30,642 nt of DNA, taken from contig CAZFRR010000271.1 in assembly GCA_964521405.1 (NCBI GenBank), forward strand, positions 1 to 30,642. The letters run 5' to 3'. This document shows, one piece after another, positions 5,444 through 14,202 of the stretch; position 1 is the first letter of the stretch; every line of letters starts with the position of its first letter. The position numbers were made by a program, and so were the translations under genes. This stretch comes from SG8-41 sp964521405 (lineage in GTDB: Bacteria > Pseudomonadota > Gammaproteobacteria > Burkholderiales > SG8-41). The notes under the pieces were generated by a model. That model was not told the origin of the DNA. It did not search any database and worked only from the letters and a program-made list of their open reading frames with translations.

Positions 5444-6649
5444 TCAGACGAGCACGCTGGCAATGCCGCGCGCGACGTAATCGATGTTGCGGGAGTTGAT
5501 CGCGGGGATGCAGATGCGGCCGCTGTCGATGGCGTACAGCGAGTATTCCTCGCGCAGCCGTTTCACCTGCGCCTTCGAGAGGCCGGAGTAGGAGAACAAC
5601 CCCCGCTGGTTGACCACGAAGCTGAAGTCGAAGTCAGCGCGCTGTGCGCGGATTTTCGCAACGAGCTCGCGGCGCATGGTCTTGATGCGCTCCCGCATCT
5701 GGCCCAGCTCCGTGTCCCACAGGGTGCGCAGTTCGGGCGTCGTCAGCACGGTGGTGACAGCCTGGGCGCCATGGGTGGCAGGGCTGGAATAGTTGGTCCT
5801 GATCACGCGCTTCAACTGGGAGAGCGTGCGCGCCGCCACGTCGGCGCTCTCGGTGACGATGGACAGCGCGCCCACCCGCTCGCCATAGAGCGAGAGCGAC
5901 TTCGAGAACGAGCTGGACACGAATACAACCTGGCAAGCCTGCGTGAAGCGACGAACCGCGGCGGCGTCCGTATCCAGGCTATCGGCAAACCCCTGGTAGG
6001 CGATGTCGAGGAACGGCACCAGGCCGCGCGCATTGACGATTTCGATGACCTTTTCCCATTGCTCGGCCGACAAGTCCACCCCGGTAGGGTTGTGACAGCA
6101 GGCGTGCAGGACGGCGACAGATCCGGCTGGCAGCTTGCCGAGCGCGCCGATCATGGCGTCGAACTTCACACCGCGGCTGGCGGCATCGTAATAGGGGTAG
6201 CTCTGGACCTTGAAACCGGCGTAATCGAACAAGGCCTGGTGGTTTTCCCAGCTCGGATCGCTGATCCAGAGCTGGGCGCCCGCGTTCAGCCGGCGCAGGA
6301 GATCGGCGCCCACCTTGAGTCCGCCGGTGCCTCCCGGGGTCTGCACCGTCACGATACGCTGCTCGCGTATGGCGGCGCTGTCCGCGCCGAACAGCAGTTC
6401 CTGCACGGCCCGGTCGTAGGCCGGGATTCCGTCTATCGGCAGGTAGTTGCGGGGCAGGGGTCTCTCGACGAGCTTCTGTTCAGCGCGGCGGACGCACTCG
6501 AGGACGGGCACCTTGCCCTCGTCGTCGTAATAGACCCCGACGCCCAGGTTAACTTTGTTGGGGTTGGTGTCGGCGTTGTAGCCTTCGGTGACGCCCAGGA
6601 TCGGGTCGCGCGGCGCCATTTCAACGCCAGCGAGCAGGGATTGGCTCAT
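5444..6649 (-). CDS. tyrB: Aromatic amino acid / aspartate aminotransferase (class I, PLP)
   Basis: This 401-residue protein has the normal length of aspartate/tyrosine aminotransferases of the AspC/TyrB group. It starts with the substrate-loop region DPILGVTEGYNADTNP and has NPTG (187-190), the DIAYQGF strand, and the PLP lysine Lys250 in SSFSKSLSLYGERVG. The C-terminal GRICIPAIN carries the carboxylate-binding arginine. It transfers amino groups between aromatic amino acids (and probably aspartate) and 2-oxoglutarate in the cytoplasm. The aromatic name follows the usual annotation of this gene next to uvrB in betaproteobacteria; AspC activity is equally compatible. The ATG at 6649 is preceded on its strand by an A-rich stretch and a triplet of 9-bp repeats. 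It is divergent from uvrB and convergent with the AsmA-like gene. Confidence 0.88.
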   Translation of the reverse strand: MSQSLLAGVEMAPRDPILGVTEGYNADTNPNKVNLGVGVYYDDEGKVPVLECVRRAEQKLVERPLPRNYLPIDGIPAYDRAVQELLFGADSAAIREQRIVTVQTPGGTGGLKVGADLLRRLNAGAQLWISDPSWENHQALFDYAGFKVQSYPYYDAASRGVKFDAMIGALGKLPAGSVAVLHACCHNPTGVDLSAEQWEKVIEIVNARGLVPFLDIAYQGFADSLDTDAAAVRRFTQACQVVFVSSSFSKSLSLYGERVGALSIVTESADVAARTLSQLKRVIRTNYSSPATHGAQAVTTVLTTPELRTLWDTELGQMRERIKTMRRELVAKIRAQRADFDFSFVVNQRGLFSYSGLSKAQVKRLREEYSLYAIDSGRICIPAINSRNIDYVARGIASVLV

Positions 6650-6668
6650 TTTTTTCCAGGTGAGTGCT

Positions 6669-6695
6669 GGGAAAGCAGGGAAAGTAGGGAAAGCA
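6669..6695. repeat. Three 9-bp tandem repeats upstream of the aminotransferase
   Basis: GGGAAAGCA, GGGAAAGTA and GGGAAAGCA lie in tandem, 20 bp upstream of the aminotransferase start. On the mRNA strand they read as a pyrimidine-rich leader (TGCTTTCCC units). The rest of the 190-bp divergent spacer to uvrB shows no convincing LexA box. Confidence 0.6.
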
Positions 6696-6839
6696 TCATC
6701 AATTAGGTCCGTATTGTACCTGTTGCCGGGCCCGGACGTAACCGAACAACGCGCGAACCTGCCCGGGCGATGACAAACTGGCGGGCAGGCGCCGCGCCGT
6801 GGGAAAATGAACGGTTAATCTGCACGGTCCTGACCAGAG

Positions 6840-8912
6840 ATGAATCGAGCCACACCCGATCCCAAGCTTGCCGTAGCGGATACCCCGGCGCTGGTCTGCT
6901 TTCCGGAAAGCCCGTACCGGTTGAACCCGCTGTTTCCGCCGGCTGGCGACCAGCCCGAGGCGATCGCAAAGCTCGTTGCGGGCGTGCGCGACGGCCTTGC
7001 CTACCAGACGCTGCTCGGGGTCACCGGCTCCGGCAAGACCTACACCATGGCGCACGTCCTCGCCCAGCTCGGCTGCCCGGCGCTGATCATGGCGCCGAAC
7101 AAGACGCTCGCCGCGCAGCTCTATTCCGAGATGCGAGAGTTCTTTCCGGAGAGCGCGGTCGAGTACTTCGTTTCGTACTACGACTACTACCAGCCCGAAG
7201 CCTACGTGCCGTCGAAGGATCTTTTCATCGAGAAGGATTCCAGCATCAACGAGCACATCGAGCAGATGCGGCTCTCGGCGACGAAGTCGCTGCTCGAGCG
7301 CCGCGACGTCATCATCGTCTGCACGGTATCGGCGATCTACGGCATCGGCGACCCGGTGGACTACCACAGCATGATCCTGCATCTGCGCGAACGAGAGAAG
7401 CTCGCCCAGCGCGATGCCATCCAGCGCCTAGCCGCGATGCAGTACGAGAGAAACGAGATCGAATTCCGCCGCGGCGTATTCCGGGTGCGCGGCGAGGTGC
7501 TCGATATCTTCCCGGCCGAGAACTCGGAAACGGCGGTGCGCCTGACCCTCTTCGACGATGAGGTCGAATCCATCCACCTGTTCGACCCCCTGACCGGTCA
7601 CATCCTGCAGCGCGTGCCGCGCTTCACCGTCTATCCCTCCAGCCACTACGTCACGCCGCGCGCGACCGTCCTGCGGGCGATTGAAGCGATCAAGGCTGAA
7701 CTGCGCGAGCGCATCGACTGGTTTCAGAAGGAGAACAAGCTGGTGGAAGCGCAGCGCATCGAGCAGCGCACCCGCTTCGACCTCGAGATGCTGGCGGAGA
7801 TGGGCTTCTGCAAGGGCATCGAGAACTATTCCCGGCACCTCTCGGGGCGCGAGCCGGGCGAGCCGCCGCCGACGCTGATCGATTACCTGCCGCACGACGC
7901 GCTGATGATCATCGACGAGAGCCACGTCACCGTTCCGCAACTGGGCGGCATGTACCGCGGCGATCGCTCGCGCAAGGAGAATCTCGTGAACTACGGTTTT
8001 CGCCTGCCCTCGGCGCTGGACAACCGGCCGCTGCGCTTCGACGAGTTCGAGCGGCTGCTGCGGCGGACGGTATTCGTTTCCGCAACCCCCGCTGAATACG
8101 AGCGCCAGCACCAGGCGCAAGTAGTGGAGCAGGTGGTGCGTCCCACCGGGCTGGTTGACCCCGCCATCGAGGTGCGGCCCGCCACGACGCAGGTGGATGA
8201 TCTGTTGTCCGAGATCAGCGAGCGGGGCAAGAAGAGCGAGCGCGTGCTGGTGACAACGCTGACCAAGCGGATGGCCGAGGATCTCTCCGACTATCTCAGC
8301 GAGCACGGCGTGAAGGTGCGTTACCTCCATTCCGACATCGACACAGTGGAGCGCGTCGAGATCATCCGCGACCTGCGGCTGGGCGAGTTCGACGTGCTGG
8401 TCGGCATCAATCTCCTGCGCGAAGGGCTGGACCTGCCCGAGGTCTCGCTGGTGGCGATCCTCGATGCCGACAAGGAGGGATTCCTGCGTTCCGAACGGTC
8501 CTTGATCCAGACCATCGGACGGGCGGCGCGCCATATCAACGGCAAAGCCATCCTCTACGCGGACCGGATCACCGATTCCATGAGCCGGGCCATCGGGGAA
8601 ACCGATCGGCGCCGCAGGAAGCAGGTGGCCTACAACGAAGCCCACGGCATCACGCCCAAGGGAGTTTACAAGCGCATCAAGGACATCATCGAGGGCGTCT
8701 ACGATCACGACGAGGCGCGCAGCCAGTTGAAGGCGGCGCAGGTTGAGGAGCGTTACGACGCGATGGACGAAAAATCACTCACCCGGGAGGTGAAGCGGGT
8801 CGAGAAGGAGATGCTGGAGGCGGCCCGCAATCTCGAATTCGAGCGGGCGGCTCAGTTGCGCGACCAGCTGAAGACGCTCAAGGAGCGGTTGTTCATCGGC
8901 CACGCGGCGTGA
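6840..8912 (+). CDS. uvrB: Excinuclease ABC subunit B
   Basis: This 690-residue protein is full-length UvrB, the damage-verifying helicase-like subunit of nucleotide excision repair. It receives DNA from UvrA and recruits UvrC. The ATP site is GVTGSGKTYTMAHVLA (Walker A) and LMIIDESHVT (Walker B/DESH). The damage-clamping beta-hairpin is around YYDYYQPEAYVP. Helicase motifs include GINLLREGLDLPEVSLVAILDADKEG (split over two strands) and QTIGRAARH. The C-terminal UVR coiled coil (EMLEAARNLEFERAAQLRDQ) binds UvrC. The ATG at 6840 gives an N-terminal extension of about 25 residues before FPESPYRLNPLFPPAGDQPEAI, so a later start is possible. I could not find a CTGT-N8-ACAG LexA operator upstream, so SOS control is not supported by the sequence. 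Confidence 0.97.
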   Translation: MNRATPDPKLAVADTPALVCFPESPYRLNPLFPPAGDQPEAIAKLVAGVRDGLAYQTLLGVTGSGKTYTMAHVLAQLGCPALIMAPNKTLAAQLYSEMREFFPESAVEYFVSYYDYYQPEAYVPSKDLFIEKDSSINEHIEQMRLSATKSLLERRDVIIVCTVSAIYGIGDPVDYHSMILHLREREKLAQRDAIQRLAAMQYERNEIEFRRGVFRVRGEVLDIFPAENSETAVRLTLFDDEVESIHLFDPLTGHILQRVPRFTVYPSSHYVTPRATVLRAIEAIKAELRERIDWFQKENKLVEAQRIEQRTRFDLEMLAEMGFCKGIENYSRHLSGREPGEPPPTLIDYLPHDALMIIDESHVTVPQLGGMYRGDRSRKENLVNYGFRLPSALDNRPLRFDEFERLLRRTVFVSATPAEYERQHQAQVVEQVVRPTGLVDPAIEVRPATTQVDDLLSEISERGKKSERVLVTTLTKRMAEDLSDYLSEHGVKVRYLHSDIDTVERVEIIRDLRLGEFDVLVGINLLREGLDLPEVSLVAILDADKEGFLRSERSLIQTIGRAARHINGKAILYADRITDSMSRAIGETDRRRRKQVAYNEAHGITPKGVYKRIKDIIEGVYDHDEARSQLKAAQVEERYDAMDEKSLTREVKRVEKEMLEAARNLEFERAAQLRDQLKTLKERLFIGHAA

Positions 8913-8959
8913 GCGGGCGAATGGCCGGCAGATCCCGGATCCCTTTGGCGCGCCGCGGT

Positions 8960-9460
8960 TCAGCGGATCAGGTCGTAACCCACGGTTATCATGATACCGG
9001 CGGTGCCAAGAAGATTTACCTGCGCATTGAACCGGTTCATCTTGTATCCCAGGGCCGCTATGATTCCAAGCCCAACCCCGTTGTGGTTTACGGGGATCTT
9101 GTCCTCATAAGGCTCCTTGTAGCCCAGGACCACCCCGCCGGTCAGCTTGACATACCAGTTCAGGTCTTTCTCGGAGATCGGCCACCAGTAGCCGGCGTAA
9201 CCGTAATGGCTCTTCTGGCCGAAAGAATTGTTGAAATAGGAGTATCCGGCCAGCCAGCGGGAGGGCAGTTGCCATTCCACGCCCACCAGCCAGGAGTAAT
9301 CGGCATGCTCTGGATCGCTATTAAAGTGTATGACGTTAGGCGAGCCCTGGATCATCAGGATGCCGCCGGAAGGGCCTGGATCCGGCTTCGCGCCATCCGC
9401 CGCAAGGCAGGAAGTGATCGAGAAGATAACGAGACAGCACGTCAGGCAGGTAAAGCGCAT
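8960..9460 (-). CDS. Putative outer-membrane beta-barrel protein
   Basis: This 166-residue protein has a clear Sec signal peptide (MRFTCLTCCLVIFSITSCLA, cleavage likely at A-ADG). The mature part is made of alternating aromatic and polar strands (DYSWLVGVEWQLP, WLAGYSYFNNSF, YGYAGYWWPI, LNWYVKLTGGVVLGY, GVGLGIIAALGYKMN, VNLLGTAGIMITVGYDLI). This fits a small eight-strand outer-membrane barrel. Size and strand pattern recall PagP-like or OmpW-like folds, but I see no catalytic signature that would support lipid A palmitoyltransferase activity. It is convergent with uvrB (47 bp between stops) and divergent from the phosphatase gene. Proteins of this kind are sometimes labelled glycerol-3-phosphate transporter in databases, which nothing here supports. 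Confidence 0.6.
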   Translation of the reverse strand: MRFTCLTCCLVIFSITSCLAADGAKPDPGPSGGILMIQGSPNVIHFNSDPEHADYSWLVGVEWQLPSRWLAGYSYFNNSFGQKSHYGYAGYWWPISEKDLNWYVKLTGGVVLGYKEPYEDKIPVNHNGVGLGIIAALGYKMNRFNAQVNLLGTAGIMITVGYDLIR

Positions 9461-9635
9461 AGGCTCACGATCGCAGAAATTATTGCAGGCTTAGTTCATC
9501 AGGTGCGACGGTTTCACGCGCTGGGATCCTGAAGAATACGCTGTTGCACGCTGCCGGAAGGCGGACGTTTCAATTACGGCGCGCTATTGTAGCATCGGCG
9601 CGGAAGCCCAATTGAATAATGGATCGGTACAGGAT

Positions 9636-10175
9636 ATGCGGCACCAGGCCATCAGAGTCTTGTTCGTGTGCATGGGCAACCTCTGCCGGTCGCCGACGGC
9701 GGAGGGCGTGTTCAAGCATTTCACGGAGCGGGCCGGGTTGGCTGGGCGCGTGGCAAGCGATTCGGCCGGGACGCACGACTACCACATCGGCGATCCGCCG
9801 GATGCGCGCGCGCAGAAGGCCGCCGCCCGTCGCGGCTACGATCTCAGCACGCTGCGGGGGCGGCAGGTGAGCCAGCGCGATTTCCTCGAGTTCGATTACG
9901 TGCTGGCGATGGACGAGGCGAACCTGCGGCTGCTCGAGCGCCTGTGCCCGCAGGAACACACGCGCAAGCTCAAGCTCTTCATGGCATTCAGCGCGGATCC
10001 GGCCATGCGCGAGGTGCCCGATCCTTACTATGGAGCCGCGGCTGGATTCGAGCGGGTGCTGGACCTGGTGGAGCAGGCGTCACGCGGCCTGCTCGAGCAC
10101 TTGCGTGACCGCGTCGCGGCCCAGGATGCTGCCGGGTCGGCGACCCGGCAGCATCCTGATCCGACAGGCTCCTAA
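9636..10175 (+). CDS. Low-molecular-weight protein tyrosine phosphatase
   Basis: This 179-residue cytoplasmic enzyme has the CX5R phosphate loop VCMGNLCRS (Cys12 nucleophile, Arg18) and the general-acid loop VPDPYYG (Asp129). It hydrolyses phosphotyrosine; partners may be exopolysaccharide tyrosine kinases, but none is nearby. I chose the ATG at 9636, which gives the usual short N-terminus before the P-loop; a TTG at 9612 in the same frame would add eight residues. The C-terminus is about 20 residues longer than typical. That tail (QDAAGSATRQHPD) is encoded by a 17-bp perfect hairpin. The stop codon overlaps the stop codon of rne on the other strand by two bases. Confidence 0.9.
   Translation: MRHQAIRVLFVCMGNLCRSPTAEGVFKHFTERAGLAGRVASDSAGTHDYHIGDPPDARAQKAAARRGYDLSTLRGRQVSQRDFLEFDYVLAMDEANLRLLERLCPQEHTRKLKLFMAFSADPAMREVPDPYYGAAAGFERVLDLVEQASRGLLEHLRDRVAAQDAAGSATRQHPDPTGS
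10122..10158. terminator. 17-bp hairpin inside the phosphatase 3' end, at the convergent rne junction
   Basis: CAGGATGCTGCCGGGTC (10122-10138) pairs perfectly with 10142-10158 across a 3-nt loop. It lies in the last codons of the phosphatase and just downstream of the rne stop. No T-run follows on either strand, so it is a strong hairpin that may stop or protect both transcripts rather than a classical intrinsic terminator. Confidence 0.5.
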
Positions 10176-12820
10176 ACCGGCGCTTTTTCTCCCGCGCCGG
10201 CCGTTTCCGTTACCGAACGGTCCGTCTCAATTTGCACCAGCGGCTCGTCGATGATCTGCGGCAACGGCGGACGTGCCCGCATCGGGCGCGGCGCGGCCCG
10301 CTCCTGGGGCGCCTGCTGTTCAAAAGCCTGCACCTTGCCCGGATCGGATTCGACTTGCTGCAAGTCCGCCGGCCACTCAATCTTGACCGGCTCTGCTGGC
10401 GCATAGCCGGGAGCAGAAACAGGGGCTGCCTGCTGCGGCGCCGTCTCGCGCGGCTGGAATTCCCGCACGTGTTCCGTCTCGAAGGCTGGCGGGGCGGGCG
10501 GGGCCTGGTAGGTCGTCCTGTCAGGCGCGGCGGTTTCTGTCATTGCGGCTACTAATGCCGGGGCCGTCTGGACCACGACGGAATCCGCTGCCGGCGCGTG
10601 ACGTTCTGCCGCCGGCCCGTTCTGCTCGCGCTGGGGCTGATGTTCGCGTTGCGGTTGCTGGCCGCGGGGCTGGCCGCCTTCCTCCTGCCGCTGTTCGTGC
10701 CGGTCGCGCCCGCCGCGGCGGCGCCTTCTGCCGCGGCCTTCACGCGCCTCGCCGTGCTCGCGAGGCGCTTGCTGGTTCTGCGCGGGATGGCCGGTATCCG
10801 CCGGCGCCGGGCTCCGCTGATGTTGCTGCGGTTGCGGTTGTTGTGGCTGGCGCTGACCCTGATTTTCAGGCCGGCGGGCGTCCGGGCGCCGCTCCTGATT
10901 GTGCCGTTGCCGGCCGCCGTCGCGTTGCCGGTCCTGATGCGGCTGGGCCTGCCGCTGGCCGCCGGATTGCGGGCCCCGTTCCTGCTCGCGATTGCGGCGA
11001 CCGTCTCGTTCACCGCGCTCATGCCGTCCACGGCGATGCTCGCGCTCCTGCGTCGCTTGCGGTGTTTCTCCAGCCGGTTTTGGCGCCTCGGGCTTGCGCT
11101 TGAAAAAACCGAAGATCTTGCCGATGATCGAGGCGTCCCCGGTCGCGGCCGGGGTGGCTTTCTGCTGCTGCTCGGGCTGTGCTTCCCGCGCTACCGGCAC
11201 CGGAGCTGGCTGCTGGGGTGTGATGCCCCTCACCAAGGCTTCCTGGCGCGGCGTCACGGCTTCCGGCTTACCGGCTTGTGACTTGGCTTCCTCTTCGGTC
11301 GGTGCCGCCACGAGGTTGTAGCTGGCGGGCAGGGGCTCGGTCTTGTTGAGGTCGTCGTGGCGCATCCGCGTCACGGTGTAGTTCGGCGTCTCCAGGTGCA
11401 CATTGGGTATCAGCATGACCGTGACGCGGTGACGCGTTTCGATCATCTGCAGGTCGACGCGCTTCTCGTTCAAGAGGAAGGTCGCGACATCGACCGGCAC
11501 CTGGGCGTTCACCGTGCCGGTGTTCTCCTTCATTGCTTCTTCCTGAATGATGCGCAGGATGTGCAGCGCGGTGGATTCGGTGCCGCGGATGTGGCCGGTG
11601 CCGTGGCAGCGCGGGCACGGGCTGTGCGCGGTCTCGCCGAGCGAGGGGCGCAGCCGCTGGCGCGACAACTCCATCAGGCCGAAGCGGGAGATCTTGCCCA
11701 TTTGCACCCGCGCCCGATCGTAACGCATCGAGTCGCGCAGGCAGTTCTCCACCTCGCGTTGATTGCGGCCGCTTTCCATGTCGATGAAATCGATCACGAT
11801 CAGCCCGCCGAGGTCGCGCAGCCGCAGCTGGCGCGCGATTTCTTCAGCGGCCTCCAGGTTGGTGCGGTAGGCAGTCTCCTCGATGTCGGAACCGCGCGTC
11901 GAGCGGGCGGAGTTGACGTCGATCGAGACCAGCGCCTCGGTGTGGTCGAACACGACCGCGCCGCCCGAGGGCAGGTTGACGCCGCGAGAGTAGGCCGATT
12001 CGATCTGGTGCTCGATCTGGAAGCGCGAGAACAGCGGCACATCATCGCGGTAGAGCTTGATGCGGTCGACGTTCTGCGGCATGACGTGGCTCATGAATTG
12101 CCGCGCCTGCTCGTAGACCGGCTCGGTGTCGATCAGGACTTCGCCGATATCCTGGTGGTAGTAGTCGCGAATGGCGCGGATCACCAGGCTCGATTCCTGG
12201 TAGATCAGAAAAGCGCCGGTCTGCTGCTGGGCGGCGCTTTCAACGGCCCGCCACAACTGCAGCAGGTAGTTGAGGTCCCAGGTGAGTTCTTCGGCCGCGC
12301 GACCAATCGCCGCTGTGCGGCCGATGACGCTCATGCCCTGGGGCACGGGAAGCTCGTCGATAACATCCCGCAGTTCGTTGCGGTCCTCGCCTTCGACACG
12401 ACGAGACACGCCGCCGCCGCGCGGGTTGTTGGGCATCAACACGAGATAGCGGCCCGCCAGACTGATGAAGGTGGTGAGCGCGGCGCCCTTGTTGCCGCGC
12501 TCGTCCTTGTCCACCTGGACAATCAGTTCCTGGCCTTCCGAAAGCGCCTCCTTGATACTGGCGCGGCCAACGTCAACCCCGGGCTTGAAATAGGCCCTGG
12601 CGACCTCCTTGAAAGGGAGGAAGCCATGGCGCTCGGCCCCGTAATCCACGAAAGCAGCCTCGAGACTGGGCTCGATGCGGGTGATGACACCCTTGTAGAT
12701 ATTGCTCTTGCGTTGTTCCTTGCCGGGAATCTCGATGTCGAGGTCGACCAGTTTCTGACCATCAACAATTGCCACGCGCAGCTCTTCGACCTGCGTCGCG
12801 TTAAACAACATGCGTTTCAT
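10172..12820 (-). CDS. rne: Ribonuclease E
   Basis: At 882 residues this is full-length RNase E, the membrane-associated endonuclease that starts mRNA decay and processes rRNA and tRNA precursors. The N-terminal catalytic half contains the S1 domain (IYKGVITRIEPSLEAAFVDYG), the 5'-sensor/RNase H-like part, the Mg-binding aspartates in ALVSIDVNSAR and GLIVIDFIDMESG, and the zinc-link CPRCHGTGHIRG. The C-terminal part from about residue 520 is low-complexity, rich in Arg, Gln, Glu and Pro, and probably disordered. It is the expected RNA-binding and degradosome scaffold and differs from the E. coli sequence. It is divergent from rluC with a 432-bp spacer, as is usual in proteobacteria. RNase E would also be a candidate for trimming the endonuclease-tRNA-Asn transcript described at 3152-3873. 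Confidence 0.96.
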   Translation of the reverse strand: MKRMLFNATQVEELRVAIVDGQKLVDLDIEIPGKEQRKSNIYKGVITRIEPSLEAAFVDYGAERHGFLPFKEVARAYFKPGVDVGRASIKEALSEGQELIVQVDKDERGNKGAALTTFISLAGRYLVLMPNNPRGGGVSRRVEGEDRNELRDVIDELPVPQGMSVIGRTAAIGRAAEELTWDLNYLLQLWRAVESAAQQQTGAFLIYQESSLVIRAIRDYYHQDIGEVLIDTEPVYEQARQFMSHVMPQNVDRIKLYRDDVPLFSRFQIEHQIESAYSRGVNLPSGGAVVFDHTEALVSIDVNSARSTRGSDIEETAYRTNLEAAEEIARQLRLRDLGGLIVIDFIDMESGRNQREVENCLRDSMRYDRARVQMGKISRFGLMELSRQRLRPSLGETAHSPCPRCHGTGHIRGTESTALHILRIIQEEAMKENTGTVNAQVPVDVATFLLNEKRVDLQMIETRHRVTVMLIPNVHLETPNYTVTRMRHDDLNKTEPLPASYNLVAAPTEEEAKSQAGKPEAVTPRQEALVRGITPQQPAPVPVAREAQPEQQQKATPAATGDASIIGKIFGFFKRKPEAPKPAGETPQATQEREHRRGRHERGERDGRRNREQERGPQSGGQRQAQPHQDRQRDGGRQRHNQERRPDARRPENQGQRQPQQPQPQQHQRSPAPADTGHPAQNQQAPREHGEAREGRGRRRRRGGRDRHEQRQEEGGQPRGQQPQREHQPQREQNGPAAERHAPAADSVVVQTAPALVAAMTETAAPDRTTYQAPPAPPAFETEHVREFQPRETAPQQAAPVSAPGYAPAEPVKIEWPADLQQVESDPGKVQAFEQQAPQERAAPRPMRARPPLPQIIDEPLVQIETDRSVTETAGAGEKAPV

Positions 12821-13252
12821 TGTTATTCTCTCCCGCGCTCAAACACGGGATAGAGCAAACCACGCAGCCTGCGTCTAGGCAGGCTGCGCCGACCGTTTCA
12901 GTCGCGAGGCGTCAGCAGAATGGACATGGCGTTTCGGGTGTCTCGTGCGGTTTGCCTGGGGCCCCGCTGCCAGGCAGCGGTTCCCGGGAATTCCTGTGGT
13001 GTCGTGAGCGCGTAATCGTCTAGTATCGCTACTTCTGCGTGGTGAGCGACATTAACCATGCCTTGCGGCGAATTCGCAACCGGCGCGGCTTCCTTGTAGC
13101 CGCTCAACCGGCACCTGCGAATCGCGTTGCGCATGCCCGTCATACTTGCGTTAGCCCGCTGCCAATTTCTGAGGCGGGTGCAAGCCGGCTGGCGGAGCTC
13201 TTCGCATCACGCTTTCCGGCGAACATTTGCATGCGTGGAATAGTATAAACAA
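12821..13252. promoter_or_regulatory. rne/rluC divergent spacer with an rne leader hairpin
   Basis: This 432-bp stretch contains no convincing gene. A perfect 10-bp hairpin CGCAGCCTGC/GCAGGCTGCG (12863-12872/12879-12888) lies about 45 bp upstream of the rne start and would be in its 5' leader. In E. coli the rne leader hairpins mediate feedback decay by RNase E, so a similar role is plausible. On the rluC side AATAGTATAAACAA just before its ATG could hold a -10 element. An 81-codon frame at 12898-13143 on the minus strand shows no coding character. Confidence 0.4.
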
Positions 13253-14200
13253 ATGAAAGAGTTAAGTAAAGATTCAGCGACCTGGCATGAGGTGGAGGCG
13301 GAAGCGGCCGGCCAGCGCGTGGACAACTATCTGACCAAGTGGCTGAAAGGGGTGCCGAAAAGCCATATCTACCGCATCCTGCGCAGCGGCGAAGTGCGCA
13401 TCAACAGCCGCCGGATCGGCCCCGATTACCGGATTCAGGCCGGCGACCGCCTACGCCTGCCACCGGTGCGCACCGCCAAGCCAACCGCCGCGGCCACGGC
13501 GCCGCCGGGACCGCGGCTCAAAGCCGACATCCTCTACGAAGACGAGCTCTTGCTGGTGATCGACAAGCCCTCGGGCGTCGCGGTGCACGGCGGCAGCGGC
13601 ATCAGCCGCGGCGTGGTCGAGCAGCTGCGCGCGGAGCGGCCCGAGGGGCGGTTCCTGGAACTCGTCCACCGCCTCGACCGCGAAACTTCGGGCGTGCTGA
13701 TGCTGGCCAAGCGGCGCTCCGCGCTGACTGAGCTGCACCGGCAGCTGCGGGAGGGGCAGGTGCAGAAGCATTATCTCGTGCTGGTGAAAGGCGCCTGGCG
13801 GGACGAGAAGCGCAGCGTCAAGCTGCCGCTGCAAAAATACGTGCTCGCTTCCGGCGAGCGCCGCGTGAGCGTCGGCCGCGACGGGCAGTCCGCCCATACC
13901 GTGTTCCGGCTGCAAAGAAGCTGGAACGACTTCAGCTTGCTCGAAGCCGAACTCAAGACCGGCCGCACCCACCAGATCCGGGTGCACCTCGCGCACCTGG
14001 GCTACCCGGTGGCGGGTGACGACAAATACGGCGATTTTCCGCTCAACAAGCAACTGGCGAAGCAGGGGCTGAAACGGATGTTCCTGCATGCTTCCAGGGC
14101 GGTGATTGTCCATCCTCAAAGCGGCGTTGCATTGACACTCGATGCACCTCTTCCGTCCGGATTGAAAGCGTTTCTCGCCGCGCTCGATTCGGGGGAATAG
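13253..14200 (+). CDS. rluC: 23S rRNA pseudouridine synthase RluC
   Basis: This 315-residue RluA-family enzyme isomerises uridines of 23S rRNA to pseudouridine (positions 955, 2504 and 2580 in E. coli). An N-terminal S4 RNA-binding domain (RVDNYLTKWLKGVPKSHIYRILRSGEVRINSRR) precedes the catalytic domain. The catalytic motif is VHRLDRETSG with Asp142, followed by LKTGRTHQIRVHLAHLGYPVAGDDKYG. The divergent position next to rne supports RluC rather than RluA or RluD. The ATG at 13253 is followed by a normal short leader before the S4 domain. The HAD gene begins 2 bp after its stop. Confidence 0.94.
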   Translation: MKELSKDSATWHEVEAEAAGQRVDNYLTKWLKGVPKSHIYRILRSGEVRINSRRIGPDYRIQAGDRLRLPPVRTAKPTAAATAPPGPRLKADILYEDELLLVIDKPSGVAVHGGSGISRGVVEQLRAERPEGRFLELVHRLDRETSGVLMLAKRRSALTELHRQLREGQVQKHYLVLVKGAWRDEKRSVKLPLQKYVLASGERRVSVGRDGQSAHTVFRLQRSWNDFSLLEAELKTGRTHQIRVHLAHLGYPVAGDDKYGDFPLNKQLAKQGLKRMFLHASRAVIVHPQSGVALTLDAPLPSGLKAFLAALDSGE

Positions 14201-14202
14201 CA

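Noticed and set aside
6650..6839. LexA (SOS) operator upstream of uvrB
   Set aside because: I searched for CTGT-N8-ACAG and found only an isolated CTGT near 6719 without the matching half.
12898..13143. An 81-codon minus-strand gene in the rne/rluC spacer
   Set aside because: It has no motif and no ribosome-binding site, and it lies in the expected rne leader.
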